Shown piece after piece: positions 55,401 to 62,517 of a DNA stretch of 64,000 nt; the stretch's first letter is position 1; every line of letters starts with the position of its first letter. The notes under the pieces are model-generated. The model had not been told where the DNA came from. It did no database searches and saw only the letters and a program-made list of their open reading frames with translations. The position numbers and the translations under genes are program-made. This stretch comes from an uncultured Celeribacter sp. (GTDB lineage Bacteria; Pseudomonadota; Alphaproteobacteria; Rhodobacterales; Rhodobacteraceae), in NCBI RefSeq assembly GCF_963675965.1, contig NZ_OY780935.1, forward strand, positions 124,001 to 188,000, read 5' to 3'.

Positions 55401-56241
55401 CGGCCAGCTTGGCTATGGCGGCATGGTCGATATCGACGAAGTGGCTGTTCGCTATTTTACCCGCGCCGAGAATGGCGAAATGACCTATGCCGAAGCGGCG
55501 CAGGCCATTGAAAGCAGCGTTCTCAATCACGAATCCAACATGACCATTTTGGTCGGCGGGGTTCAGATTGTCGGTGGCATTGCAGCCCTTGGCGCCTGCC
55601 CGAGCACGGGGGGCCTCTCCTGCTTGCTTTTGAACGGGGCAATAGTGACCACGCCAAACGTCGTGTTGGGCGCGAACGAGGCGTCCGAGGGCGTGGCGCA
55701 GTGGCTCTCGGGACAAAATGAGCGCACGGCCATTGAGGATGCCCTGATCCGGGCCGGGTACTCCGCCGAAGATGCAGCACGCTATCTGGGCAATGCGCAG
55801 CTATTGGTCGGCGTTCTCGACATCGGTGTCGGTGGTGTGCTCGCCATAAAGGGGCCGCTCGGTACCGCGAGGGTGAATGCCCCAAAGGGGGGATTCGACT
55901 TCGCCAATGATGCTGATGGCTTTGTGGACGAAATTATGGATTTCAACCGCACTACTGATGGCGGGGGAAACTTGTTCAGTGGCGACTTGCATTCAATTTT
56001 GCAGAGCGCTTCGTACTACGATACGCCGGCTGAGCAAGGCGCTGCAATTTTTCGTTCAATCGTAAAGAACCATACCTTTGAGAACGGAAACAAGCGTACA
56101 GCTATTGCAGCATATAAGAACTTTGCAGAAAGAACTGGGCTGCCTGTAAATCTTACCGATAGTCAAATGTTTGGTCTAACTTTGAGAGTCGAGCGTGGCG
56201 ATTTAGTCGACGTTTCGGATATAGCAAACGCACTGAGGTAA
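49438..56241 (+). CDS. TpsA/CdiA-type exoprotein with Fic/Doc C-terminus (2267 aa)
   Basis: Signal region (residues 1-26), then a TPS secretion domain (about 30-190) with ANEFGITCNGCGFVNTGRAT. A long beta-helix with FHA-type repeats follows; three similar Ser/Lys-rich segments lie near residues 1196, 1340 and 1416 (LSSFFGKKSGS, SSMFGFKKKSSS, SGMFWGLISSSS). A VENN-like pre-toxin motif reads SAVANNYLT at about 1882-1890. The end (about 2150-2267) holds the Doc-type motif HTFENGNKRT with His2212. DNA after about 55.88 kb is AT-richer, as in exchangeable CdiA tips. The toxin is probably delivered on contact and modifies an intracellular target. Confidence 0.9.
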   Translation: MSKRFEKIVSWAVIAAMTVQPTLLYAQDIQIIGADNGPRPHVDQSANGTTVINIGTPNDAGVSHDIYSQFAADDLILNNSATNVNTQMGGWIEGNANLAPGQAAELWIGEVVGGSQTQLNGILEVGGQTMDVVLANEFGITCNGCGFVNTGRATLTTGLPQFSADGGLSGFDVTQGRVRIEGEGMNPESRVSLADISRVDVIARAAEIYGAMRAQNLNIVTGSNLVDYNWSYDPETGTISGVTEQAGNGSVPALAVDVAALGGMYANAIQMVATEDGVGVRLDGEMASATNIALSSDGHLTLGAPAGGHMPQIKAQDRVHLRSRGPMLLEGAITSEAGDLIDIHSSESSLTFTGQADGGAVTLEGAGLVNISAAVSASQALQITSQTGGVTLGETSELAANTLEVVAAADATLNGKASAEGALTVSAGTELRTGAHAEISGQSIDLSGQGLALDGLLTATTDFDVVAGADGLLNNGSLSGRDVTLRSESSIGNTGIVSAGQSLTVEAATALTNAATLISGNDLAIYADQILNNGGVIWANDSITLAANAELDRASLVQNSNGRIEAFQGDLTVRADEVANLGTAPTIGASEIIRWLSEGNSEPFQVLDEIAALIDPAYLDASGNILPAYSAQYTALFADLVNGGAALSAAAQSILRDDVMSPSGTALKSELAGRWGALTAKANASGVTDPAADVASFVDPAIFAPNGSVLPQYAQAYADFWTLLAAGETEVPNSVKAILAPVALVVESTSTDPVTGEVTTQYSNQLVAAVTDLWQDMTIGSSAAYDIVNILYQDRFNDDGQLAEMVAGATLDIEANEVRNVFGNMSAGDDLFIAANTVLNQALGASQVLLEVHKKPDCFTCHEGEVDFYDTFGGRIEALGTVSIAGNLTNVTLNSSDMSLQDVMDEMNAYIQAQREASDPLMAGVPDVSLKNFHLEEKRDDDFTAPVENLDDADRVVIPVDTGNQTDVEVALTITPDLAPTAPLDALLAAGLNTIAETDPEFTEYGNFITSNYMMDVDRLQYRDELINNTSETILAALNKADVAADVGDLGYLDQPVSVPARDGSGSITVYPSVAALELDGTGALISGTNVVVSGSEIDNSGAVHATENVSMTAGSITGNGGSITADAGEVALTALGSISFEDTTIDGAMIDIIAGQDFTGKGVAISSETDASIYAVAGVTLTALENEYELTRGSDRLSSFFGKKSGSKLTATEQVTSSLSVGGDLSIITSGDLVLAGLQGDIGGDASLSAEGDLLLTAVQSTAEFHSGGKKNGTDIQSVTSHVTALDIGGDLVATAGGQAVLVGTQIDAGGQVELAAAEDVVLAAAQDIYLYERRKSSSSMFGFKKKSSSKSITRVTNQGARIAAAGDVDVVAEAGDLTTAGAEFVSNSGDINLTAVEGDIYAGTYTDVFEQKTSKSSGMFWGLISSSSQSSSVDQINTGTDALASLDLSLVSGEDTTLVGALLSAGQTLNIETGGDFSVQAAIDSQRSEFFSQNAGLVTMTTIQESSYVETAVLTQLLAAQALNLGIGGQAELTLYDQAGVDAPAPEDLYPDELLALAGLELLTQDLANEYFYDKQTSLSPAFKALVSVALSLYAPNLGAGLLNNMGIATTTAAGSVTALGTGANAFASTFILESLDGIVSGDFDLGQILEGAVFSGVSAGLSAGISNELFGGMQQLGPDGNPLLDANGNPILTEGYLSDFISSLPDEALLGFGHGELTFAKIMQGALDGAISSGVNSAIYGTDFMDGLSASVLQTVVNLTLADVQFEIGELFENGANGGEGSLGHVLLHGLAGCAAAEAQGADCAAGAAGGIAGAIYSGMQKAPEIDDYGNDLDAYRAAYDNWRSDVMERAQLVSLAAGYIFSGGKAENVSVGASVGTSAVANNYLTHDQLLIALEADKQLAQCKVFFWRCSAQERTRLENIVQSYRALSAANTARLIEACSAGASTCTQMLADARTFTEATNHGLALMAGGYAPGPENFYVRADGQLGYGGMVDIDEVAVRYFTRAENGEMTYAEAAQAIESSVLNHESNMTILVGGVQIVGGIAALGACPSTGGLSCLLLNGAIVTTPNVVLGANEASEGVAQWLSGQNERTAIEDALIRAGYSAEDAARYLGNAQLLVGVLDIGVGGVLAIKGPLGTARVNAPKGGFDFANDADGFVDEIMDFNRTTDGGGNLFSGDLHSILQSASYYDTPAEQGAAIFRSIVKNHTFENGNKRTAIAAYKNFAERTGLPVNLTDSQMFGLTLRVERGDLVDVSDIANALR

Positions 56242-56244
56242 CCG

Positions 56245-56496
56245 ATGAAAACCGCTAAATATATTGCTGAAGCAGAGAGCTTCTCGTTGAATGATTTGGT
56301 TCAATTGTTTTCGGAGCTGGAGAGCAATGGATGTTCACTCATGATCCGTTCAGATGCAGAACGTCAGAGCAATGTATTCACTTGTGCAATCGCAGTAGTG
56401 GGTGATCCCGCAAAATCTGTTCGCCGAGATGCGGAAACATTGAATGATGCAGTAATATTTTGCCTTCGAGACTATTTGACAAATTCTAAAATCTGA
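56245..56496 (+). CDS. Putative immunity protein for the Doc-type CDI toxin (83 aa)
   Basis: A small protein starting MKTAKYIAEAESFSLNDLVQ, 3 bp after the exoprotein stop and co-directional, in the position of a CdiI. It is AT-rich like the toxin tip. It has no detectable similarity, by eye, to known Doc antitoxins (Phd) or FicA-type proteins. Function assigned by position only. Confidence 0.65.
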   Translation: MKTAKYIAEAESFSLNDLVQLFSELESNGCSLMIRSDAERQSNVFTCAIAVVGDPAKSVRRDAETLNDAVIFCLRDYLTNSKI

Positions 56497-56517
56497 AGCC
56501 CATAATTTGAATCAATT

Positions 56518-56610
56518 ATGCACCTCCTCCGCTATTTAATCCGAACCCTTTGCGTTCTGCTCATTGCGGCATTTTGGACGGTTGAGGCTTTTGCAGCGCC
56601 GGGGGATTGA
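56518..56610 (+). pseudogene. Orphan signal-peptide fragment (30 aa)
   Basis: A short frame begins MHLLRYLIRTLCVLL and continues IAAFWTVEAFA, a strong signal peptide, then stops after six residues. It looks like the 5' end of a secreted-protein gene cut off by recombination behind the CDI locus, or a leftover. No ribosome-binding site was sought beyond the AT-rich leader. Confidence 0.4.
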
Positions 56611-56900
56611 TCAGCCCCACCTGAGTGGTCCAGTTTGATTGTTAGTGCATGATTGGCCTTTGGTCAGTGAGACAGTGGAGAGGCGGGGCAAGGAGCACCC
56701 GGCATAGTTCTTGAAATGGTGGAGGTGGTTCGGATTCTTGGTGAAAGACCCCACTTCTTGCCGGAATCTTATGTGGCCCGTCCTGTGCGCGAGCTCTGCG
56801 GGAGGGGTGCGGGGGAAGTTGCGTTTCCGCGAATATCGAAACGGGATCTCGAATTTTTCTGGTAAAATCTCGTCCGGCTAAAATAGAGAAGCCCTCTATA
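56611..56900. other. Intergenic region, no gene supported; possible IS remnant
   Basis: Contains CCTGAGTGGTCCAGTTTGAT, which looks like sequence from an IS3-type end, and no good coding frame. It may be a scar of the transposition that truncated the 56518 fragment. Confidence 0.35.
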
Positions 56901-57383
56901 TTATCTGCCCCTGCCGGAGTTCTTTTTGCTCGATGCAGCTTTGGGGCGGCTCGCTATAATTGCGCTATCGAGTTCGTTTATAAGGCGACGAAGGTTGTTG
57001 GAGAACGTGCGCAAGTGCAGGTTTCTAGTCTCCCACCTTACTTCATCAACCACTTCAAGAATATCGTCAGTGTTGATCGACAGCCAGTCCCACATGTCGC
57101 CAAAATCGCCACCTTCTAGGTGGTTGAGTTCTCTGTTTAGGTCCTGAATGTAATGAGCTGTGCGCTCAAACAAGATGGAAAAGTCAGTTTCGCTATCGCC
57201 GCTCGCCCAACGGAAAATATCAAGTTGGAGCTCGTGTAAGTTTTCAATGTGTTTGGTCAGAGGTGCCTTTACTGTTTCAAGAAAGTGGTCGCGTCGGTCT
57301 CGAACTTCGGACCTCTTCTCGGAATGTCGCCATTGCAGGAACGAGAACGCCAAAGCAAGAAAAGCTGATGCCGCAGAAATCAC
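56901..57383 (-). CDS. Membrane-anchored hypothetical protein (160 aa)
   Basis: One membrane segment near the N-terminus (SAASAFLALAFSFLQW), then a helical charged cytosolic domain with ETVKAPLTKHIENLHELQ and DFSILFERTAHYIQDLNREL. The start codon is GTG. It is the last gene of the GHKL/STAS cluster, 44 bp after the STAS-like gene. No family recognised. Confidence 0.65.
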   Translation of the reverse strand: MISAASAFLALAFSFLQWRHSEKRSEVRDRRDHFLETVKAPLTKHIENLHELQLDIFRWASGDSETDFSILFERTAHYIQDLNRELNHLEGGDFGDMWDWLSINTDDILEVVDEVRWETRNLHLRTFSNNLRRLINELDSAIIASRPKAASSKKNSGRGR

Positions 57384-57427
57384 TGCGGCCCAGTCCGTTC
57401 CTGAATTTGTAGCGTCAGAAACGATCC

Positions 57428-57754
57428 CTATTGCTCCACATGAGTACGGAGCGTTAACCGTTTAATACCGATTTCGAAGTCATCTCTCAGGAAAGGTTTC
57501 AACTCAGAGAAATCTAGTATGGACCTCATTGCATTGGGTCCAATCTTCTTGAGTGTTTCACCCAGAAAGCCTTGGATGAAAGAGGGAGAAATCGTCTCAA
57601 GTTGGCCCGGAGCGATAATGACAATTCGATCCGATGGGTCCTTTTCGATTTCATCGAGATGATACAGCGTACGGGCTTCCACACCTCGACGGTGCCCTGC
57701 AAGAACTCTTGAGTGCGCCGATGTAAGCTGGCTTAGATCAATTTGTACCATCAT
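57428..57754 (-). CDS. STAS-like (DUF4325-type) protein (108 aa)
   Basis: The segments DRIVIIAPGQLETISPSFIQ, FLGETLKKIGPNAMRSILDF resemble the STAS-like DUF4325 family: small domains paired with histidine-kinase-like ATPases, in the manner of anti-sigma-factor antagonists. Its start lies 17 bp inside the 3' end of the upstream GHKL gene, so the two are coupled. Confidence 0.65.
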   Translation of the reverse strand: MMVQIDLSQLTSAHSRVLAGHRRGVEARTLYHLDEIEKDPSDRIVIIAPGQLETISPSFIQGFLGETLKKIGPNAMRSILDFSELKPFLRDDFEIGIKRLTLRTHVEQ

Positions 57755-59255
57755 GTGTTCTCTCTAAGTAGTCAGTGTCGAACTCGAAGCACATAGTTAT
57801 CAAGGTGCCTCTCAATTCCGTTTCCAACTCTACGATTGAATCTGCGCGAGGAGGAATGACATCACTGTGTTCATCATTCAACCATATATTGAAGGGTTTT
57901 CCTAGGCTTTGCGTCATTGCTCGGTCACAATCCTCCCAACTTAGATGGAGGCAGGTGTGCCCGGAAACAACCGCCAGTCGTGCGAATACTTCCGGATTTT
58001 CGTGTCCTGAAAGGTCTGTGAAGACCCTTATGATGTCGCTAAAACCGGTCCCCCCACGCTCGTTTTCGTAGGCGTTTCTGTCACGACTCACAAAATCTTG
58101 TAGAGCGTAGATAGTACGCAAGTGCTGATCTCGGTGCCGCAGCTTCGAAAATTTTGATCTATGTGTTTTTACGTAGCTCTCCATTTTTTGACTCGTTGCA
58201 ATGTCACACTGCTGCACTGTCTCAGAAATTGGTGAACCAACACTCAACAGTGCGAGCTGGCAACGGAACCTGCGTTCTGATTCGGGGCCAGACACCGCCA
58301 TAAAACCGGTCATCATCCAATCACCGTCGTTTTCATACTCTGGACGCGAGTGCCTTTCGGCATTGTCGAGTGTTTCGGTGACTAATTGCATGACATTACG
58401 ACGACCATCAAGGTTCAAGCTTTGTCCCGCGCATTCCGCTAACCACGAATTGATTGCTTCACATAAATCAGTCGCAACTTCTTCGGCATCTTGTGGGTCG
58501 AGAAATTGGGTGGCCGAAGTACTCGAACCAGCAGGTCGGCGAGCTCGCAATGGAAATGCCCAAACTTCTTCCGCCTCATTGATTTCATCCTCTTCGGGTG
58601 TCGGCAGCTTCATTCTCAGGGCTGAGGTCATCTCAAGTGCTGTCAGGACCTTGATTAACTCACTTGAAATCGCTCCGCCCGTGAAAATGGGAGCCATATC
58701 TTGGCGCATTGCGGCTAGGATAAGCCACGAACCGATGTCCATGCATTCTCTGTCAAGAAAATGTATCTGTGAGGATAGGAGGCTTGCCTCTTGTTCAGCA
58801 ATCTCGCGCAAGAGTTTGAGTGTTTTGTTGGGGTGGGCGAGGAATGAAAAATCTTCAACTTCGATTGACGAGCGTTCTCTTGATCTGAGGCGTTTCCCCA
58901 TTGAGACCCAGCGACGTTCTCGGTTCGACACAAGGCTATCGAGTAAAAGTGACGGTTTGTAGCGAGCAATCAGCGCGTTCTTGAGCGCCTTTGTGTCGTA
59001 TTCTACGTCTTTTCCGCGCTTGGCGGATACGATAAGTTTACGTGCTAGCCTGTTGGCAAAGCGCTTCTCGGCGAGAATAGCCTTTTTCTCTTCTTTGGAA
59101 GCGAATTGCGGGACCGCGCGGGTTAGCCTACGCCGCAAAAGAAATGCGAGAACGCGTGCATTTCGGACGTCCTCCCTTTTCTCGCCTGATATCCTTGCAT
59201 CAAGTTCATCTAGGCCGAGCAGGTCTTCGATTTCGTCATTGTGCCAACTCGCCAT
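57738..59255 (-). CDS. GHKL-type ATPase of unknown function (505 aa)
   Basis: An N-terminal half without recognised domains (MASWHNDEIEDLLGLDELDA, many charged helices) precedes a histidine-kinase-like ATPase: N-box VTETLDNAERHS (about residues 292-303) and G-box ERGGTGFSDI (about 399-408). There is no phospho-acceptor histidine helix or membrane segment. I choose ATG 59255; an in-frame start 54 bp upstream adds unlikely sequence. With the STAS-like and membrane genes it forms a tight three-gene unit. Confidence 0.7.
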   Translation of the reverse strand: MASWHNDEIEDLLGLDELDARISGEKREDVRNARVLAFLLRRRLTRAVPQFASKEEKKAILAEKRFANRLARKLIVSAKRGKDVEYDTKALKNALIARYKPSLLLDSLVSNRERRWVSMGKRLRSRERSSIEVEDFSFLAHPNKTLKLLREIAEQEASLLSSQIHFLDRECMDIGSWLILAAMRQDMAPIFTGGAISSELIKVLTALEMTSALRMKLPTPEEDEINEAEEVWAFPLRARRPAGSSTSATQFLDPQDAEEVATDLCEAINSWLAECAGQSLNLDGRRNVMQLVTETLDNAERHSRPEYENDGDWMMTGFMAVSGPESERRFRCQLALLSVGSPISETVQQCDIATSQKMESYVKTHRSKFSKLRHRDQHLRTIYALQDFVSRDRNAYENERGGTGFSDIIRVFTDLSGHENPEVFARLAVVSGHTCLHLSWEDCDRAMTQSLGKPFNIWLNDEHSDVIPPRADSIVELETELRGTLITMCFEFDTDYLERTHDGTN

Positions 59256-59354
59256 AATCTTCCCCTTTGAATGGGCGCAACAATAGTCTCCGGCAGTTGG
59301 GATGGCCACCTTGACGTGACTGAAACGTATGTTTTCTGAGGTGCTCCTAGTTTC

Positions 59355-59609
59355 CTAGACACCTGCCTTTTCCAGTTTGAGCTGTCTGTTTTCGAAGTCA
59401 ACGGGCGACAGCATGCCGTTTTTCGTGTGCTTGCGTTTCGGGTTATAGAACAGCTCGATGTATTCAAAGACATCGCGCCGAGCGTCTTCGCGGGTTCGGT
59501 AGGCCCGCCGCCTGATTTTCTCCCGTTTCAGCAGATGAAAGAAGCTCTCGGCTACCGCATTCTCATGACAGTTGCCCCGACGGCTCATCGAGCGTTTGAC
59601 CTGCTCACC
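59355..59609 (-). pseudogene. IS3-family transposase C-terminal remnant
   Basis: The protein fragment (KRSMSRRGNCHENAVAESFF, then RREDARRDVFEYIELFYNPK-like, ending SPVDFENRQLKLEKAGV) is the last part of an IS3 OrfB integrase core, including the final Glu. The rest of the transposase is missing; the upstream 40 codons of the frame are unrelated. The sequence TAGTTTCCTAGACACC just past the stop may be the IS end. It lies 340 bp from the right island end. Confidence 0.75.
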
Positions 59610-59947
59610 TGAATCTCCTCCAGCTTTGTGTAGAGTCCGCCCAACTGTGGCCGTGACCCCGCGCTTGCACTGCTTGATCTTAGTCCGTGCGACGGCTGGT
59701 AGGGCGGCAGGCCTGTCTCCGAGTCGCAATTCGCTCGGGCGGCGGCAGCTGAACAGGCCGGACGGCTGTGTGCCAATGCTAAACTCGGGGCGGTGAAAGA
59801 GGCGGTCAAGTGATTTATCCCAAAGTTCATACGAAGTGCGCTTTGGTTCGCTGAACCTCGTGAACCTGAATTTGTTTGGCGAGATGTGAAAAACATCCTG
59901 TTTAAAAACAGTTCCGTGAGAGAAAAAACAATAGGTTGGCTTGATGT

Positions 59948-60003
59948 CGCTTCGTTCACATCGAAGATGTCAGGAGTTCAAATCTCTTATCACCCACCAT
60001 TTT
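59948..60003 (+). repeat. attR: 56-bp direct repeat, right island end
   Basis: Identical to 20335-20390 (anticodon stem through CCATTTT of tRNA-Val). Without the D arm and acceptor 5' strand here, this copy is only the tRNA 3' half. Confidence 0.92.
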
Positions 60004-60458
60004 CCAGTCAGGTCAGCGGATTTCGCGTTTTCGGGTTTCCCGAAATTCGCAGCATGTTTCCCAAAGTCTGACAATAGCGGCAAAGTTTCCCGTTTCAGAG
60101 CGTCACTTCGGCGCCTCTGGCGTAGTTTTGGACAGATGTTTTGACAGGTGTCCCAGCGTCGCGCGGATAAGTCTTCCTAGATGATGGCCAGAACCACCGG
60201 GCGCTGTCTGCCCGACGTGCTGACGATGCCCTGTCGTTGCCCTCACAAAGCGTCATGGACGTCCTGTAAGGGAGAAAGGGCTAGGCGACCTTGACATGCC
60301 GGCGTGGCGGTCTTGGCGGTGTCTCTGTGGGCACTACCCGTTGCCGACCGGCCCACCGTTGCGGCCCTGTGCGAACACCCCTGACAAGCTTTCCCTAAGT
60401 GCCAAGGGCAACTGACCCCGGTTCGCGTTCACCGTCGCAACCGGGGTTTCTTTTGGTG
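60004..60458. other. Intergenic backbone region with an orphan terminator
   Basis: No gene is supported. A hairpin CCCCGGTT (60416-60423) / AACCGGGG (60439-60446) followed by TTTCTTTT would terminate plus-strand transcription, though no plus-strand gene precedes it. It might end a small RNA or read-through from the tRNA side. Confidence 0.5.
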
Positions 60459-60854
60459 CTAGACTAAGAGCATTCCGAGCAAGAATGTTGCCACGGTCGC
60501 GGCGAACCCCAAGAGGAAGTAAGGAAATACATGGCTGCCCAACTTCACCGTTGTTGAAGGGATCAGCCCAAGTTCTTGCTCTAAGTTCCGCATGAAATCG
60601 GCGGTGCGAGCGTAGCCTTCGTATGCGCCATACATACAATAGAGGACGATAAACCCAGCCACGCCCAATGCGTAAAATACATAATCGCCGTGCAAACTAG
60701 TAGATGTTGTTTCATAGAGGCTCGTGCTGACCGCGACGATACCGGCATATGAAAAAGGCAATTGCCAAAGCCTGCTCCCGTGCGCGATCAAACGCGTTTG
60801 AAGTAGCTCAAGTTGTGCAATTTTTGCATCTGTCGCAGCAAGTCTAGTGCCCAT
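60459..60854 (-). CDS. Two- to three-pass membrane protein (131 aa)
   Basis: Membrane segments near residues 35-50, 60-80 (YVFYALGVAGFIVLYCMYGA) and 108-130 (FPYFLLGFAATVATFLLGML). I choose ATG 60854 because AGGAGG lies six bases before it. No family recognised. Confidence 0.75.
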   Translation of the reverse strand: MGTRLAATDAKIAQLELLQTRLIAHGSRLWQLPFSYAGIVAVSTSLYETTSTSLHGDYVFYALGVAGFIVLYCMYGAYEGYARTADFMRNLEQELGLIPSTTVKLGSHVFPYFLLGFAATVATFLLGMLLV

Positions 60855-61063
60855 GAACAACCTCCTATCTATTACGTGGTTGGTCTAACGCGTTCATTCA
60901 AGGTTAATAGCGTGCTTGAAGCGATGAAGGCGGCGCGCATCAAGAACCCACCTTTGCGCTTGGCCGACCGTGCAAATGCCGCAAAGCACCGGCCAAAAAA
61001 AGAGTAGTAGATTGTTAGTAGATTTGACAACTTGCCGAATTTCGCAATGAAATCAAAGGCAAG

Positions 61064-61153
61064 TGGCGGAGAGACAGGGATTCGAACCCTGGGTGGGCTT
61101 GCACCCACAACGGTTTTCGAGACCGCCCCGTTCGACCACTCCGGCACCTCTCC
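61064..61153 (-). tRNA. tRNA-Ser (anticodon CGA)
   Basis: Class II tRNA of 90 nt: acceptor GGAGAGG, anticodon loop CTCGAAA (CGA), a long variable arm, T arm GGTTCGAATCC, and encoded CCA at 61064-61066. Confidence 0.92.
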
Positions 61154-61333
61154 GCGAAGGGTCTGTGGAGCGGTGATTTATCTGCCTGCGCGGTGGGGTG
61201 CAACCCCTTTTGTCGACATTCTTTTGAGCAAAACTGCGCGAAATGTGGCTCAGATGTGCGAAAGGGCTTGTTTGTCTGGCCCATTCGCGCCTTCACTGAG
61301 GCGAAACTTTTCGATTGAGGAGCATGATCCCCT

Positions 61334-62227
61334 ATGACCGATGTGCGTTCCGACCGCCTGCCGTCCTCGCGTCTGAGCTGGCTGAAACTCTTGCTGTCGG
61401 GGCTGATGGCTCTGGTTCTGGCGCTGAGCCTGACGCGGCCTGCCGCTGCCGGAGACACGACGCGCGAGGCGCAGCTGGATGCGTTGATGAAGGGGTTGTT
61501 GTTCACCGAGGTGGTGCAGGTTCTCTCGGACGAGGGCCGCGATATGGTCGATGATTATGCCGAGGCGGGTTACGGCATTCCCAAGCGGGCCTGGAAAGAA
61601 ATGATCACCAAGCTCTATGATCCGGCTGTGATGACCCGTGCTTTTCGTGCGGAGCTGGCCGAAGCGCTGGAGGGGGCGGATCTGAGCTCGATGGTGGCGT
61701 TTTATGAAAGCGATCTTGGGCAGCGTATCGCGCGGCTCGAACTGGACACCCGCAAGATGTTGTCCGATGAGACAGCCAAAACGGCTGCAAGCGACGCCTG
61801 GGCCGCGCTTGATCCCGCAGCGCGGCGGGCCGAGCTGATCGAACAATATGTCAGTGCCAACGATCTGGTGGAAATGAATGTGGTCGGTGCGCTCAACAGC
61901 GATGTCGCCTATTATCAGGGGCTTTGGCAGAGCAGCGCTTCGGATGAGGCCATGAGTGATAGCGATCTGATGCGCGAAATCTGGTCGTCCGAGGCTGAGG
62001 TGCGCGCCAGTGTTTCTGAATGGGTTTACGGGTTTTCGACCCTGGCCTACGATTCTCTGAGCGATGAGGAACTGGCCCAATACGTCGCGTTCTCAAAATC
62101 CGATGCCGGGCAGAAGCTCAACTATGCTCTTTTCGCAGCCTTTGATGGCGTCTATGAACAGCTGTCACGTGGGCTTGGGGCAGGGACCGCGTCTTTGATG
62201 AACGTCTTTGACGGGCAGCAGTTGTAA
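61334..62227 (+). CDS. DUF2059-domain secreted protein (297 aa)
   Basis: Signal/anchor segment (LLLSGLMALVLALSLTRPAAA) precedes DUF2059-like helical regions (SMVAFYESDLGQRIARLELD; ELAQYVAFSKSDAGQKLNYA). Members are periplasmic and of unknown function. It lies between tRNA-Ser and the ribosomal protein pair. Confidence 0.8.
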   Translation: MTDVRSDRLPSSRLSWLKLLLSGLMALVLALSLTRPAAAGDTTREAQLDALMKGLLFTEVVQVLSDEGRDMVDDYAEAGYGIPKRAWKEMITKLYDPAVMTRAFRAELAEALEGADLSSMVAFYESDLGQRIARLELDTRKMLSDETAKTAASDAWAALDPAARRAELIEQYVSANDLVEMNVVGALNSDVAYYQGLWQSSASDEAMSDSDLMREIWSSEAEVRASVSEWVYGFSTLAYDSLSDEELAQYVAFSKSDAGQKLNYALFAAFDGVYEQLSRGLGAGTASLMNVFDGQQL

Positions 62228-62292
62228 CCAAAGCCTGTTGTGCGCTCATGCGATGTCCGTGTCGGCGTCGCCCTGTGATAGCGGTAAAAGGC

Positions 62293-62321
62293 TTGACTTT
62301 TCACCCATGATTCCCGATACA
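62293..62321 (+). promoter_or_regulatory. Sigma-70-type promoter of rplU-rpmA
   Basis: -35 TTGACT (62293-62298) and -10 GATACA (62316-62321), 17 bp apart. Start of transcription near 62328 would give a 190-base leader. Confidence 0.6.
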
Positions 62322-62326
62322 GCGGC

Positions 62327-62366
62327 CACCCGGCGGACCTTGCGGTGCGACCGGGTGTGTCTTTTT
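62327..62366 (+). terminator. Hairpin with T-tract in the rplU leader
   Basis: CACCCGG (62327-62333) pairs with CCGGGTG (62351-62357) and is followed by TGTCTTTTT. It either ends the DUF2059 transcript or, since it starts at the predicted rplU transcription start, attenuates rplU. Confidence 0.65.
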
Positions 62367-62517
62367 GACCGTCTGCCTTGTTTGGCAGCCTTGTTTTGGG
62401 CGCGGTGAGAAGGCACGAAATGACAATCTCGTCCCCGGAAAGGGGCGCGCTGTTCGAGGTATGAACGCCGGAAGGCTCCGGGACCACAGAACGCGGGTAA
62501 TTTGAAAGGAAGACTGC

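Noticed and set aside
59355..59729. Intact 124-aa transposase
   Set aside because: Only the last part is transposase-like; the first 40 residues are unrelated, so it is annotated as a remnant.
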